A stretch of 39,544 bases of DNA, from the NCBI GenBank assembly GCA_964402115.1, contig CAYOBW010000029.1, forward strand, positions 1-39,544, given 5' to 3'. Source of the stretch: CAYOBW01 sp964402115. GTDB taxonomy: Bacteria; Verrucomicrobiota; Kiritimatiellia; UBA8416; CAYOBW01. The notes below the pieces were generated by a model. It was not told the DNA's origin. It ran no database searches and saw only the letters and a program-made list of their open reading frames with translations. Made by a program: the position numbers and the translations under genes. This document shows, in pieces, positions 15,638 through 23,815 of the stretch. Position 1 is the stretch's first letter. Each line of letters opens with the position of its first letter.

Positions 15638-18619
15638 ATGAACACGATGCGCCACCAGGCCCGGACGACCGCGCTCCGTGCCGGCCTCTTTGCCTGGCTG
15701 GCCGCGGGGCTGGGGGGTCCTGCAGCGCTTGCCGCCGAGGTGCAGGGCTTTTCACGTTACGGCGGCGAGTGGAGCGTGCGCGACGGGATCCTGTGGACCG
15801 CCGCCTCCGCCGGGGGCAAGCTGGTGTTCGACGGCGCCACGTTCTCCTCCGGCACGGTCGGCGTCGAGCTGCGGCTGCCGGCCGCCGGGGGCGGCAATGC
15901 AGGCCTGATCGTGAGGGTCGGCGAGCCCGCGGAAGGCGCCGACGCCTTCACGGGCTACGAGATCGCGCTGGACGCGAGCCGCCAGATGCTGCGACTGGGG
16001 CGCCACCGGCAGAATTTCGAACTGCTGCAGGATGTCCCCTGCGACGTGCCGCTTGACTGCTGGATCCCGCTGGTCGTGAGCCTGACGACCAACACCCTGG
16101 ACGTGCGCGTGGGCGACAAGTCGGTGCTGACGTACACGGATCGGGAGCATCCGCTGCCGGCAGGCCGGGTTGGTTTGCGCCCGTGGCAACGGCCGGCCGG
16201 ATTCCGCAATCTCTGGATCGCCGCCGGGAGTCAGCGGCAGGCGCTGGCGTTTCGCGAAACCGTGGCCACGCCGGCGCCGAATCGCCTTCCGCCGACGAAC
16301 GACGCGCTCCCGCCTATCGCGTTCATCACGCGCCAGCCGCTTACCGCGCCGCCCGCGGTGGGTCAGGACCTGTGGGCCGCGCAGCCAACCGCCCCGGGCT
16401 GCAGCATCCGCGTGCTCGATCCGCGCCAGCCCGGCCAACCCGCGCGCGTCGTGTTCCACGACCCCGCGGGCTGCATCTACGACCTGAATGTGTCGGACGA
16501 CGCCCGTACGCTGTTCTTCTCCTACCGGCCGCAGGGCGCGCGTTACTGGCACGTCTGGCGGATCGCCGCCGACGGCTCGGGTCTGCGGCAACTTACCGAC
16601 GGCCCATTCCACGATGTGGCCCCGTGCGAAACGCCCGACGGCCGCCTCGTGTTCGTCTCCACGCGACGCTTCGGCTACACCCTCTGCCAGCCCGGGCCGG
16701 CGTCGAACCTGCACACGATGGACGCCGACGGCGCCAACGTAGGGTGCGTGAGCATGAACACCCTCTCGGACATGAGCCCGCAGATGCTGCCCGACGGCCG
16801 CATCCTGTTCACCCGCTGGGAGTACATCGACCGCGACCTCACGTACCGGCAGAGCCTGTGGACCCAGTACCCAGACGGCACGGCCTACCAGTTGTACTTC
16901 GGCAACACCATCCGTGACGTGGGCACGTTCTGGCAGGCCCGGCCGCTGCCGGGCCGCAGCGACCAGGTCGTCGCCACGTTCGCCCCGCACCACGGCTTCC
17001 CGCATGGCGCCATCGGCCTGATCGACCGCCGCGGCGGACCGGAGGGGCCGAAGGGCAAGGGCTTCGTCTATCTCACCAGGGAGTTCGCGACCATCGGCGA
17101 CGCGCGCCACGAGTGGTCATACCGCGATCCGTTCCCCCTCTCCGACGAGACGTTCCTCTGCGCCTACGGCGGCGACATCCAGCGGTTCCGCCTGTATCTG
17201 CTCGACCGGCTGGGCAACAAGCGCCTGCTCCACGAGGAGCCGGACACGGGCTGCCACTACCCCGTGGCCCTGCGCGCCGTCCCCAGACCTCCGCGGCTGC
17301 CCGAGCGCGTCGCCGCCGGGGCACCCCCGCCGGCAGCGTCGACGAACATGCCCACGGGCACCGACATGCCAGCAGGCATCGTGCTGCTGGCCGACGTATA
17401 CCGCGGGCTCGCCCCGGCCATCGCGCGCGGCCGGGTGAAGGCGCTCCGCGTCATGGAGCAGGTGCGCAAGACCGAGGACCTTGTGTCGCGGGCCTACGAT
17501 CAGTCGCCCGTGATGAGCTACGGCACGTACTACGCCAAGCGCAGCTGGGGCACGGTGCCGGTGGAAGCCGACGGCTCGGCGCATTTCTTCGTGCCGGCGC
17601 TGCGCGAGATCTACTTCCAGGCCCTGGACGCCGAAGGGCGCGAGCTGCAGCGGATGACCTCCGCCGCGCAGCTCATGCCAGGCGAGCGGCAGGGTTGCAC
17701 CGGCTGTCACGAGCCGCGCCAGAGCGCCCCGCCCGCCGGTGCGCGCCGCCCGCTGGCGGCCTTGCAGCAACCGCGCCAGCTGCAGCAGGAACCCTGGTGC
17801 CGCGACGGCATCGTGGATTTCGCCACGGTCGTCCAGCCGGTCCTCGACCGCTACTGCGTGAGGTGCCACACCGGCCCCAACCCCGCCGGCGGCTACGACC
17901 TGACGGGCGACAAGACCCGCTACTTCAGCATGGCCTACGACAACCTGCTCGGCCGCAGCCGCTCCTACCGCCAGCACAACATGGACACGGGCGAGATGCT
18001 GCCGGAGGAGGCGGCGAAGGGCAAGCCGCTGGTGCACTTCTACTGGCTGCTGCGCACGCCAACCGCCGTCAACCAACCCCTCTGGACCGGCTCCCACGCC
18101 AGCCGGCTGACGGACATCGTCGAGTCCGCCCGCAACGGCCAGCGGATGCCCCTTGCGGACCGCCAGCGCATCTACCTGTGGATCGACGCCAACGTGCCCT
18201 ACTACGGGACCTACGCCCACAGCCACCCAAAGTCACCCGGCCGGCGCGATTTGTGGACCGATCCCGCCACCGGGCAGCCGGCCGAGTGGTTCACACGCGG
18301 GTTCAATCCGGTCTACGAGCGCCGGTGCGCGTCCTGCCACGGCAAGCTCGACACGACCATCGATTGGGAGGGCCGGTTCGCGTGGCTCAACCTCTCGCGC
18401 CCGGCGCACAGCCCCGCCCTGACCGCCCACCTGAGCAAGGCCGCCGGCGGACGTCAGATCACAACGCCCCGCAACGGCCAGCCCCCACCGCTGTTCGCCG
18501 ACACAACCGATCCCGATTACCTGGCGCTGCTGCACGCCATCGAAACGGGACGGCAGCAGGCGCTACGGACGCCCGAAGCCGACATGCCCGGCTTCGCCGG
18601 CGCCCGCCCCGAACCGTGA
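15638..18619 (+). CDS. HzsA-related secreted multihaem protein 1
   Basis: A 993-residue exported protein. After a signal peptide (to about residue 32) comes a concanavalin-like DUF1080-type domain (about 35-215). Next is a beta-propeller with PD40-like repeats (WRIAADGSGLRQLTDGPFHD; HTMDADGANVGCVS), of the type seen in the middle domain of hydrazine synthase alpha. The C-terminal part has three CxxCH haem c motifs: C687-H691, C740-H744 and C897-H901. RSWGTVPVEADGSAHFFVPA precedes the first haem, as in HzsA-related proteins. In anammox bacteria HzsA makes hydrazine from hydroxylamine and ammonia; here no HzsB/C genes are visible, so that reaction should not be assumed. The ATG at 15638 has a weak ribosome site. 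Confidence 0.8.
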   Translation: MNTMRHQARTTALRAGLFAWLAAGLGGPAALAAEVQGFSRYGGEWSVRDGILWTAASAGGKLVFDGATFSSGTVGVELRLPAAGGGNAGLIVRVGEPAEGADAFTGYEIALDASRQMLRLGRHRQNFELLQDVPCDVPLDCWIPLVVSLTTNTLDVRVGDKSVLTYTDREHPLPAGRVGLRPWQRPAGFRNLWIAAGSQRQALAFRETVATPAPNRLPPTNDALPPIAFITRQPLTAPPAVGQDLWAAQPTAPGCSIRVLDPRQPGQPARVVFHDPAGCIYDLNVSDDARTLFFSYRPQGARYWHVWRIAADGSGLRQLTDGPFHDVAPCETPDGRLVFVSTRRFGYTLCQPGPASNLHTMDADGANVGCVSMNTLSDMSPQMLPDGRILFTRWEYIDRDLTYRQSLWTQYPDGTAYQLYFGNTIRDVGTFWQARPLPGRSDQVVATFAPHHGFPHGAIGLIDRRGGPEGPKGKGFVYLTREFATIGDARHEWSYRDPFPLSDETFLCAYGGDIQRFRLYLLDRLGNKRLLHEEPDTGCHYPVALRAVPRPPRLPERVAAGAPPPAASTNMPTGTDMPAGIVLLADVYRGLAPAIARGRVKALRVMEQVRKTEDLVSRAYDQSPVMSYGTYYAKRSWGTVPVEADGSAHFFVPALREIYFQALDAEGRELQRMTSAAQLMPGERQGCTGCHEPRQSAPPAGARRPLAALQQPRQLQQEPWCRDGIVDFATVVQPVLDRYCVRCHTGPNPAGGYDLTGDKTRYFSMAYDNLLGRSRSYRQHNMDTGEMLPEEAAKGKPLVHFYWLLRTPTAVNQPLWTGSHASRLTDIVESARNGQRMPLADRQRIYLWIDANVPYYGTYAHSHPKSPGRRDLWTDPATGQPAEWFTRGFNPVYERRCASCHGKLDTTIDWEGRFAWLNLSRPAHSPALTAHLSKAAGGRQITTPRNGQPPPLFADTTDPDYLALLHAIETGRQQALRTPEADMPGFAGARPEP

Positions 18620-18970
18620 CGGCGGCACGTGCGCGCGCGCCATCAAGTGGAACGGATTACAGCATCCGGCAAGCGTGGGGCCGTCTGACCGGACGGGCTG
18701 CGGCCGATGGGCATTTCGCATTCGACCGACGACATCATGGATGCCCACTCGTCCACTGTGCGCACCTGTGGCCGGGGCCGTGGCGGGCCATGCTGCAGAC
18801 GCCCACCCGGACCGTCGCGGAAGCCGCCGTGGAGATCCGGGCGGGTGACGTGGCGTCATGCTGCGTGGATGGTCGCACCCGCGACGACTGACGCGGAGAG
18901 ATCGCGGCGGCAGCCCAAACGCCGGTGCGAACGCATTCCGGATTCTCGAGGGACGCACGTCCTTTGCCAT
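18620..18970. other. Gene-poor stretch with no recognisable product
   Basis: About 350 bases between the HzsA-related gene and the MFS promoter. Several short open frames exist on both strands, but they overlap each other, lack good ribosome sites and resemble no family I know. I see no repeat, RNA gene or clear terminator. Confidence 0.5.
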
Positions 18971-18999
18971 TGGCAGCGAGGGGCGTCGCCCCTATAAAG
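18971..18999 (+). promoter_or_regulatory. MFS promoter with operator palindrome in the spacer
   Basis: TTGGCA (18971-18976) and TATAAA (18994-18999) are 17 bases apart, 5 of 6 matches each to sigma70 consensus. AGGGGCG-T-CGCCCCT, a perfect 15-base inverted repeat at 18980-18994, fills most of the spacer and touches the -10, as a repressor operator would. The predicted leader to the MFS ATG is about 58 bases. Confidence 0.7.
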
Positions 19000-19063
19000 G
19001 GAGCAACGCAAACGCCTGGCGACGCGGGCACGGATCGAGGCCGTTCTTGAAATTGGAGGAAGC

Positions 19064-20311
19064 ATGACCACCCATGTCCGCTGGGGCATTTGTGCGCTCC
19101 TGTTCTTCGCGACGACGATCAACTACATCGATCGGGCCGTGCTCGGCATTCTCAAGCCGATGCTGGAGAAGGACCTCGGCTGGACCCAGATCGAGTACGG
19201 CTGGATGGTGACGGCGTTCCAGCTGACGTACGCCCTGGGTTACGTGTTCTCGGGACGCCTGATCGACCGCATCGGCGTGCGCCTGGGCTTCCTGTTCTCG
19301 GTGACGCTCTGGAGCTTGGCTGCGATGGCCCACGCGGCGGCGCGGTCCGTCCTCGGCTTCAGTATCGCGCGGGCGGGGCTGGGACTGGCCGAGGGCGGGA
19401 TGTTCCCAGCGGCGATCAAGACGGTGGCGGAGTGGCACCCGAAGGAGGAGCGCGCGCTGGCGACGGGCCTTTTCAACGCCGGCAGCAACATCGGCGCGGT
19501 GACCTGCCCGCTGATCGTGCCATGGCTGGCGACGCGCTGGAGCTGGCAGGCGGCCTTCCTCGCGACCGGCGCCGTCGGGTTCTTGTGGGTGGCGGCGTGG
19601 CTGTGGTTGTACCGGTCACCCGACAAACACCCGCGCGTGTCGGCTGAGGAACTGGCGCACATCCGCAAAGACCCGCCGGACCCCGTCGGCAAGATCCCGT
19701 GGCTGGTCCTGCTGAGGCACCGCCAGACGTGGGCGTTTGTCGTGGGCATGGCGGCGTCGTCCCCGATTTGGTGGTTCTACATCTTCTGGGCGCCCGACTT
19801 CCTGAACAAACGGCATGCGCTCGGGCTTACGCAGAGCAGCCTTCCGCTGATGATCATGTTCCTGGCCGCCAGCGGCGGGGGCATCGGCGGCGGCTGGCTG
19901 TCGTCGAGGCTGCTCCGGCTCGGCTGGACCGTCAACGCCGCGCGCAAGACGGCATTGCTGGTGTGCGCGCTGTGCGTGGTGCCGGTGGCGGCGACGCCGT
20001 TCGTTTCAGACCCGTGGGTGGCGGTCACGCTCGTCGGGTTGGCGGCAGCCGCGCACTGCGGGTTCGCCGCGAACCTGTTCACGCTGGTGAGCGACACAGT
20101 GCCCAAGCAGGGCATCAGCTCGGTGGTCGGCATTGGCGGCATGGCGGGTTCGCTGAGCGGGATGGCGTTCGCGCAGCTGGTCGCGCGCGTCCTGCAATAC
20201 ACCAACAACAACTACCTCGTGCCGTTCGCCATCGCCTCGCTGGCCTACGTGACCGCCCTGGGCGTCATGCATCTGCTCGTGCCGAAGCTGGAACCCATGG
20301 AGTTGACGTAA
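19064..20311 (+). CDS. MFS transporter, anion:cation symporter (ExuT-like) family
   Basis: A 415-residue inner-membrane protein with about twelve hydrophobic helices. TTINYIDRAVLGIL near the N terminus, the GRLIDRIGVRLGF loop 2-3 motif and GLGLAEGGMFPAAIKTVAEW are typical of the ACS/ExuT group that imports hexuronates, glucarate and other organic acids with protons. GGAGGAAGC directly precedes the ATG at 19064. It is followed by genes for sugar oxidation and isomerisation, so a sugar acid is a reasonable substrate, though not proved. Confidence 0.85.
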   Translation: MTTHVRWGICALLFFATTINYIDRAVLGILKPMLEKDLGWTQIEYGWMVTAFQLTYALGYVFSGRLIDRIGVRLGFLFSVTLWSLAAMAHAAARSVLGFSIARAGLGLAEGGMFPAAIKTVAEWHPKEERALATGLFNAGSNIGAVTCPLIVPWLATRWSWQAAFLATGAVGFLWVAAWLWLYRSPDKHPRVSAEELAHIRKDPPDPVGKIPWLVLLRHRQTWAFVVGMAASSPIWWFYIFWAPDFLNKRHALGLTQSSLPLMIMFLAASGGGIGGGWLSSRLLRLGWTVNAARKTALLVCALCVVPVAATPFVSDPWVAVTLVGLAAAAHCGFAANLFTLVSDTVPKQGISSVVGIGGMAGSLSGMAFAQLVARVLQYTNNNYLVPFAIASLAYVTALGVMHLLVPKLEPMELT

Positions 20312-20387
20312 GCGCCTGCTCACCGCGTGGGCGCTCAAGCCGTCGCATCGCGCCGCTGCGGCTGGCATCAAGGACCGCATTAAGGCC

Positions 20388-20416
20388 TTGGCACCGCGCG
20401 CAAGCACCCTTATAAA
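20388..20416 (+). promoter_or_regulatory. Promoter of the UroD-like operon (predicts leaderless mRNA)
   Basis: TTGGCA (20388-20393) and TATAAA (20411-20416) are again 17 bases apart, and TATAAAGGGA is shared with the MFS promoter. The ATG at 20424 lies only 7 bases after the -10, at the place where transcription should begin. Confidence 0.65.
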
Positions 20417-20423
20417 GGGACGT

Positions 20424-21566
20424 ATGACTTCGCGAGAAAGACTGCTGGCGACGCTGCGCGGCGAACGGGCCGACCGTGTGCCGGTCGCGCCCTTCGTGCA
20501 GGAGGAGTACCTCTCCTACTACTACCCGCACAAATCCACGCTTGACCGGGTCACCGACGCCGTCGAACTGGCGAACGAACTCGATTTCGACCTCATGGCC
20601 AAGCACCGCGCGCTCGAGCCGCCGCGCTTTTTCTGCCGCAGCTACCCGAACTGGGAACTGCGCCGGGCCGAGTCGCGCAGCGACGGCATGATCCGGCGGC
20701 GGCTCGAAATCGTCACCCCGACGCGCACGCTCGTGCGGGAGGAGACCGGGCCCGAAAGCGGCGCGGCCACCACCGGCGTGCGTTTCCATGTCACCCGCCC
20801 GCTCCTCCAGGACGCCGACGACATGGCGGCCTTTCTCGCCCACCTGCCCCCCCTCGACGCTGCCGACCGGCGCGCCCTGCGCGAGACGGCGGCGGCCTGG
20901 CGCCGCATCATCGGCGAACGCGGCGTCCTCGCGCCGTGGGGTTTCGCCGGCGTGTTCAATTTCTGCGCCGACCTGTGCGGCCTGGACAACTTCTACGTGA
21001 TGCCCTACGAGGACGAACCCGGCTACCGCGCCCTGATGGCGGGCGTCGCCGCTGCGATGGGCGCGTACAGCCTCGCCCTCGGGGAAACCGACGTCGACTG
21101 CATCGGCATCCAGGGCCACATGGCCGGCGGGGCCACGACGGGGCCGGACTTCTTCCGCGCCTTTGTGCAGCCGTACGAGCAGCTTGTCATCGAGGCGATC
21201 CACGCCGGCGGCAAGTTCAGCGTCTACCACAACTGCGGCTGCGCGAAGCCGTTGTACGCCAACTACCGCGAGCTCGGCATGACCGTCTGGGAAACCGTCA
21301 GCGAGGCGCCGCGCGGCGACAACCGACTCGCCGACGCCAAGGCCGCGCTGGGCGACAGGATCTGCCTCCTCGGCAACCTCGACCAGGTGGACTTCCTCAA
21401 GCACGCCACGCCTGCCGCGGTCGCCACCCGCACCCGCGCGATCGTCGAGACCGGCAAGCCCGGCGGGCGTTACATCTTCTCGACCTCGGACTTCCTGGAA
21501 AAGGACACGCCGCGCGAGAACGTCGTCGCCATGATCGAAGCCGCCCGGGAGGCGGGCCGCTACTAA
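20424..21566 (+). CDS. Uroporphyrinogen decarboxylase (UroD)-family protein, not haem biosynthesis
   Basis: A 380-residue TIM-barrel protein of the UROD/MtaA superfamily. The N terminus MTSRERLLATLRGERADRVPV is the family start pattern, and VYHNCGC carries an HxC (H269, C271) as in zinc-binding MtaA-like methyltransferases, with C314 in LLGNLDQ as a possible third ligand. Related genes in PVC bacteria are often found in sugar-catabolic clusters rather than with haem genes. Reaction and substrate are unknown; methyl transfer or demethylation of a methoxylated substrate is conceivable. It has its own promoter, and the Gfo/Idh gene follows after 25 bases. Confidence 0.8.
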   Translation: MTSRERLLATLRGERADRVPVAPFVQEEYLSYYYPHKSTLDRVTDAVELANELDFDLMAKHRALEPPRFFCRSYPNWELRRAESRSDGMIRRRLEIVTPTRTLVREETGPESGAATTGVRFHVTRPLLQDADDMAAFLAHLPPLDAADRRALRETAAAWRRIIGERGVLAPWGFAGVFNFCADLCGLDNFYVMPYEDEPGYRALMAGVAAAMGAYSLALGETDVDCIGIQGHMAGGATTGPDFFRAFVQPYEQLVIEAIHAGGKFSVYHNCGCAKPLYANYRELGMTVWETVSEAPRGDNRLADAKAALGDRICLLGNLDQVDFLKHATPAAVATRTRAIVETGKPGGRYIFSTSDFLEKDTPRENVVAMIEAAREAGRY

Positions 21567-21591
21567 CCACGAACCGCAAGGAGCCGAAACC

Positions 21592-22899
21592 ATGAACCGT
21601 CGCCAGTTCCTCACCCAAGCGGGCATGCTGGCCGCCGCACCCCTGATTCTCCCGCGCCGCCTCCTCGGGGCCGACGCCCCGAGCAGGAAGATCGGCATCG
21701 GCATGATCGGGATGGGCCGGCAGGCGTACCACGCCAACCTCCAGCCGTTCCTGAAGTCGCCCGACTGCACGGTCACCGCCGTCTGCGACGTGGACGCGTG
21801 GCGGCTCGAGAAGGGCCTGCAGGCCGTGGATAAGCACTACGGGAAGAAGGTCGCCAAGGGGTACCGCGATTTCCGTGAATTGCTCGCCGACCCCGACGTG
21901 GACGCCGTGATGATCTCGACGCCCGATCACTGGCACGTGCCCATGGCCATCGCCGCGGTCAAGGCCGGCAAGGATGTGACGCTCGAGAAACCGATCACCC
22001 GCTACATCAACGAGGGTCGCCTCCTGGCCGACCTGGTCGTGAAGCACAAGCGCGTGTTCCGCGTGGACAGCGAGTTCCGCTCGCTCGAACCGATGCACCG
22101 CGCCGCCGAACTGGTCCGCAACGGCCGCATCGGCAAACTCCTCGCCGTCCGCACTGGATCGCCCCGGGAGGTATTCCCGGATGAGCCCGAAACCGTCACG
22201 GCGCCTCCGCCCGAGCTCGACTACGACCTCTGGCTCGGCCCGGCGCCCAAGGTGGACTACATCCGGAAGCGCGTACACGCGCCGCACGATCTGAACTCCC
22301 GGCCGGGCTGGATGCGCAACCTCGACTACTGCGACGGCATGATCACCAACTGGGGCACGCACCTCAACGACATCGGCCAGTGGGGCGCCGGCACGGAACG
22401 GACGGGCCCGGTCGAAGTGAAAGCGACCGGCAAGTTCCACGACGGCAAGGTCTGGAACGTGCTGGAGCATTTCGACGCCTGGTATAAGTACGCCAACGGC
22501 ATGGAGTTCTTCTACCAGATGGGCACCCCGCACGTGCGGTTCGAGGGCGAAAAGGGCTGGATCCAGGTCAATTACATCCAGGACAAGCTCAACCCCGACC
22601 GCCTCCAGGCCAGCGACCCGAAGATCCTGAAGGAGCAGATCGGCCCGGAGGAAATGCACTTCCCGCTGCGCAGCGAGAAGGACGACTTCATAGCGTGCGT
22701 CAGGAGCCGCGGCCAGACGCTGGAGGACGCCGAGGTCGGCCAACGCACAACCTCGCTCTGTCATCTCGCCCACATCGCGGTCCAGCTCGGCGGCGTGAAA
22801 CTCGCCTGGGATCCCGACAAGGAGGTCTTCCCCGGCAACGACGCAGCGAACAAACTCGTCAACCGGCCGCCCTTGCGCGGACCGTGGAAACTGGAGTAA
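21592..22899 (+). CDS. Tat-exported Gfo/Idh/MocA family oxidoreductase
   Basis: A 435-residue NAD(P)-dependent sugar oxidoreductase. The N terminus MNRRQFLTQAG followed by a hydrophobic stretch is a twin-arginine signal. The Rossmann motif is GIGMIGMGRQA at about 35-45, and the catalytic lysine region reads LEKP (E132, K133, P134), followed by the C-terminal alpha/beta domain (DGMITNWGTHLNDIGQW). A Tat signal means folding with cofactor in the cytoplasm and work outside it, common for this family in PVC bacteria. The ribosome site is AAGGAG at 21580. It is followed after 2 bases by the TIM-barrel gene. Confidence 0.88.
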   Translation: MNRRQFLTQAGMLAAAPLILPRRLLGADAPSRKIGIGMIGMGRQAYHANLQPFLKSPDCTVTAVCDVDAWRLEKGLQAVDKHYGKKVAKGYRDFRELLADPDVDAVMISTPDHWHVPMAIAAVKAGKDVTLEKPITRYINEGRLLADLVVKHKRVFRVDSEFRSLEPMHRAAELVRNGRIGKLLAVRTGSPREVFPDEPETVTAPPPELDYDLWLGPAPKVDYIRKRVHAPHDLNSRPGWMRNLDYCDGMITNWGTHLNDIGQWGAGTERTGPVEVKATGKFHDGKVWNVLEHFDAWYKYANGMEFFYQMGTPHVRFEGEKGWIQVNYIQDKLNPDRLQASDPKILKEQIGPEEMHFPLRSEKDDFIACVRSRGQTLEDAEVGQRTTSLCHLAHIAVQLGGVKLAWDPDKEVFPGNDAANKLVNRPPLRGPWKLE

Positions 22900-22901
22900 C
22901 C

Positions 22902-23738
22902 ATGAGAACCATCGTGACAGGGTTGCTGCTCACGGCCGCAACCGCGTGCGCGGCGCCGAATCCGTTCTTCGTCTTCGACAACGGCCTGCGCGGCGAGAGT
23001 CTCAAGACGATCGACGCGCAGCTCGATCTCGTGAAGGAGGTCGGCTTCGACGGCCTGAGCTGGCGCACGGATGCGCCGGAGCGCGTCCGACAGGTCCTCG
23101 ACGGCGCGAAGCAGCGGGGGCTGAAGCTGTTCGTGATCTACGTCAGCCTCGACCTCAAGGACGGCAAGCTGGTCTACGACCCACGGGTCAGGGAGATTAT
23201 CGCCCTGTGCAAGGGCACCGACACACTGATCTGGCCCAACCTCACGAGCAAGCAGTTCAAGAACTCCGACCCGGCGGGCGACGACATCGCCGTGGCCGGC
23301 CTGCGGGAACTGGCGGACCTGTGCGCGACGAACGGCCTGCGCATCGCCATCTACCCGCACGTGAACATGTGGGTGCACCGCATCGAGGACGCGCTACGCG
23401 TCGTGAAGAAGGTGGACCGGAAGAACGTCGGCCTCACCTTCAACCTCTGCCACGCGCTGATGGACAAGGCCGAGGACCGCATCCCGGCACTGATCGAGGA
23501 GGTGGCACCGTACCTTTTCGTCGCCACCATCAACGGCGCCGACATTGGCAACCGGCAGGCGATCCTGACGCTCGACAAGGGCACCTATGATGTGGGCGGC
23601 GTGCTGCGGAAGCTGGAGGCCGTCGGCTTCAAAGGCCCCATCGGCCTGCAGTGCTACAGCATCCCGGGTGACCCGAAAACTCTGCTGCCCGGCTCCCTGC
23701 GCGCGTGGCGCAAGCTGCACGGCGAGCCGGCGCCCTGA
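22902..23738 (+). CDS. Secreted sugar phosphate isomerase/epimerase-like TIM-barrel protein
   Basis: A 278-residue protein of the xylose-isomerase-like TIM-barrel (AP_endonuc_2) superfamily. A short signal peptide (MRTIVTGLLLTAATACA) precedes the barrel. Family traits are VKEVGFDGLSWR near residue 45, IAIYPHVNMW, LTFNLCHALM and GPIGLQCYSIPG. Members act on sugars or inositols as isomerases, epimerases or dehydratases. The start at 22902 lies 2 bases after the Gfo/Idh stop and has GGAG in the preceding gene's last codons. The pair probably acts on the same sugar outside the cytoplasm; the reaction is inferred. Confidence 0.8.
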   Translation: MRTIVTGLLLTAATACAAPNPFFVFDNGLRGESLKTIDAQLDLVKEVGFDGLSWRTDAPERVRQVLDGAKQRGLKLFVIYVSLDLKDGKLVYDPRVREIIALCKGTDTLIWPNLTSKQFKNSDPAGDDIAVAGLRELADLCATNGLRIAIYPHVNMWVHRIEDALRVVKKVDRKNVGLTFNLCHALMDKAEDRIPALIEEVAPYLFVATINGADIGNRQAILTLDKGTYDVGGVLRKLEAVGFKGPIGLQCYSIPGDPKTLLPGSLRAWRKLHGEPAP

Positions 23739-23815
23739 ACGCGCGCTTTGTGCAAGCGAAGCGGCCTGTGCTATGGATGACGCCCGCATAGCAGGAACGT
23801 CCCCGGGGAAACGCC

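Noticed and set aside
14690..18619. A 1309-residue frame starting far upstream of HzsA-related protein 1
   Set aside because: Its first 316 residues are antisense to the amidohydrolase, and a signal peptide begins at 15638.
18707..18997. Short frames in the gap before the MFS gene
   Set aside because: Overlapping, no ribosome sites, no similarity to known families; the downstream end overlaps the promoter.
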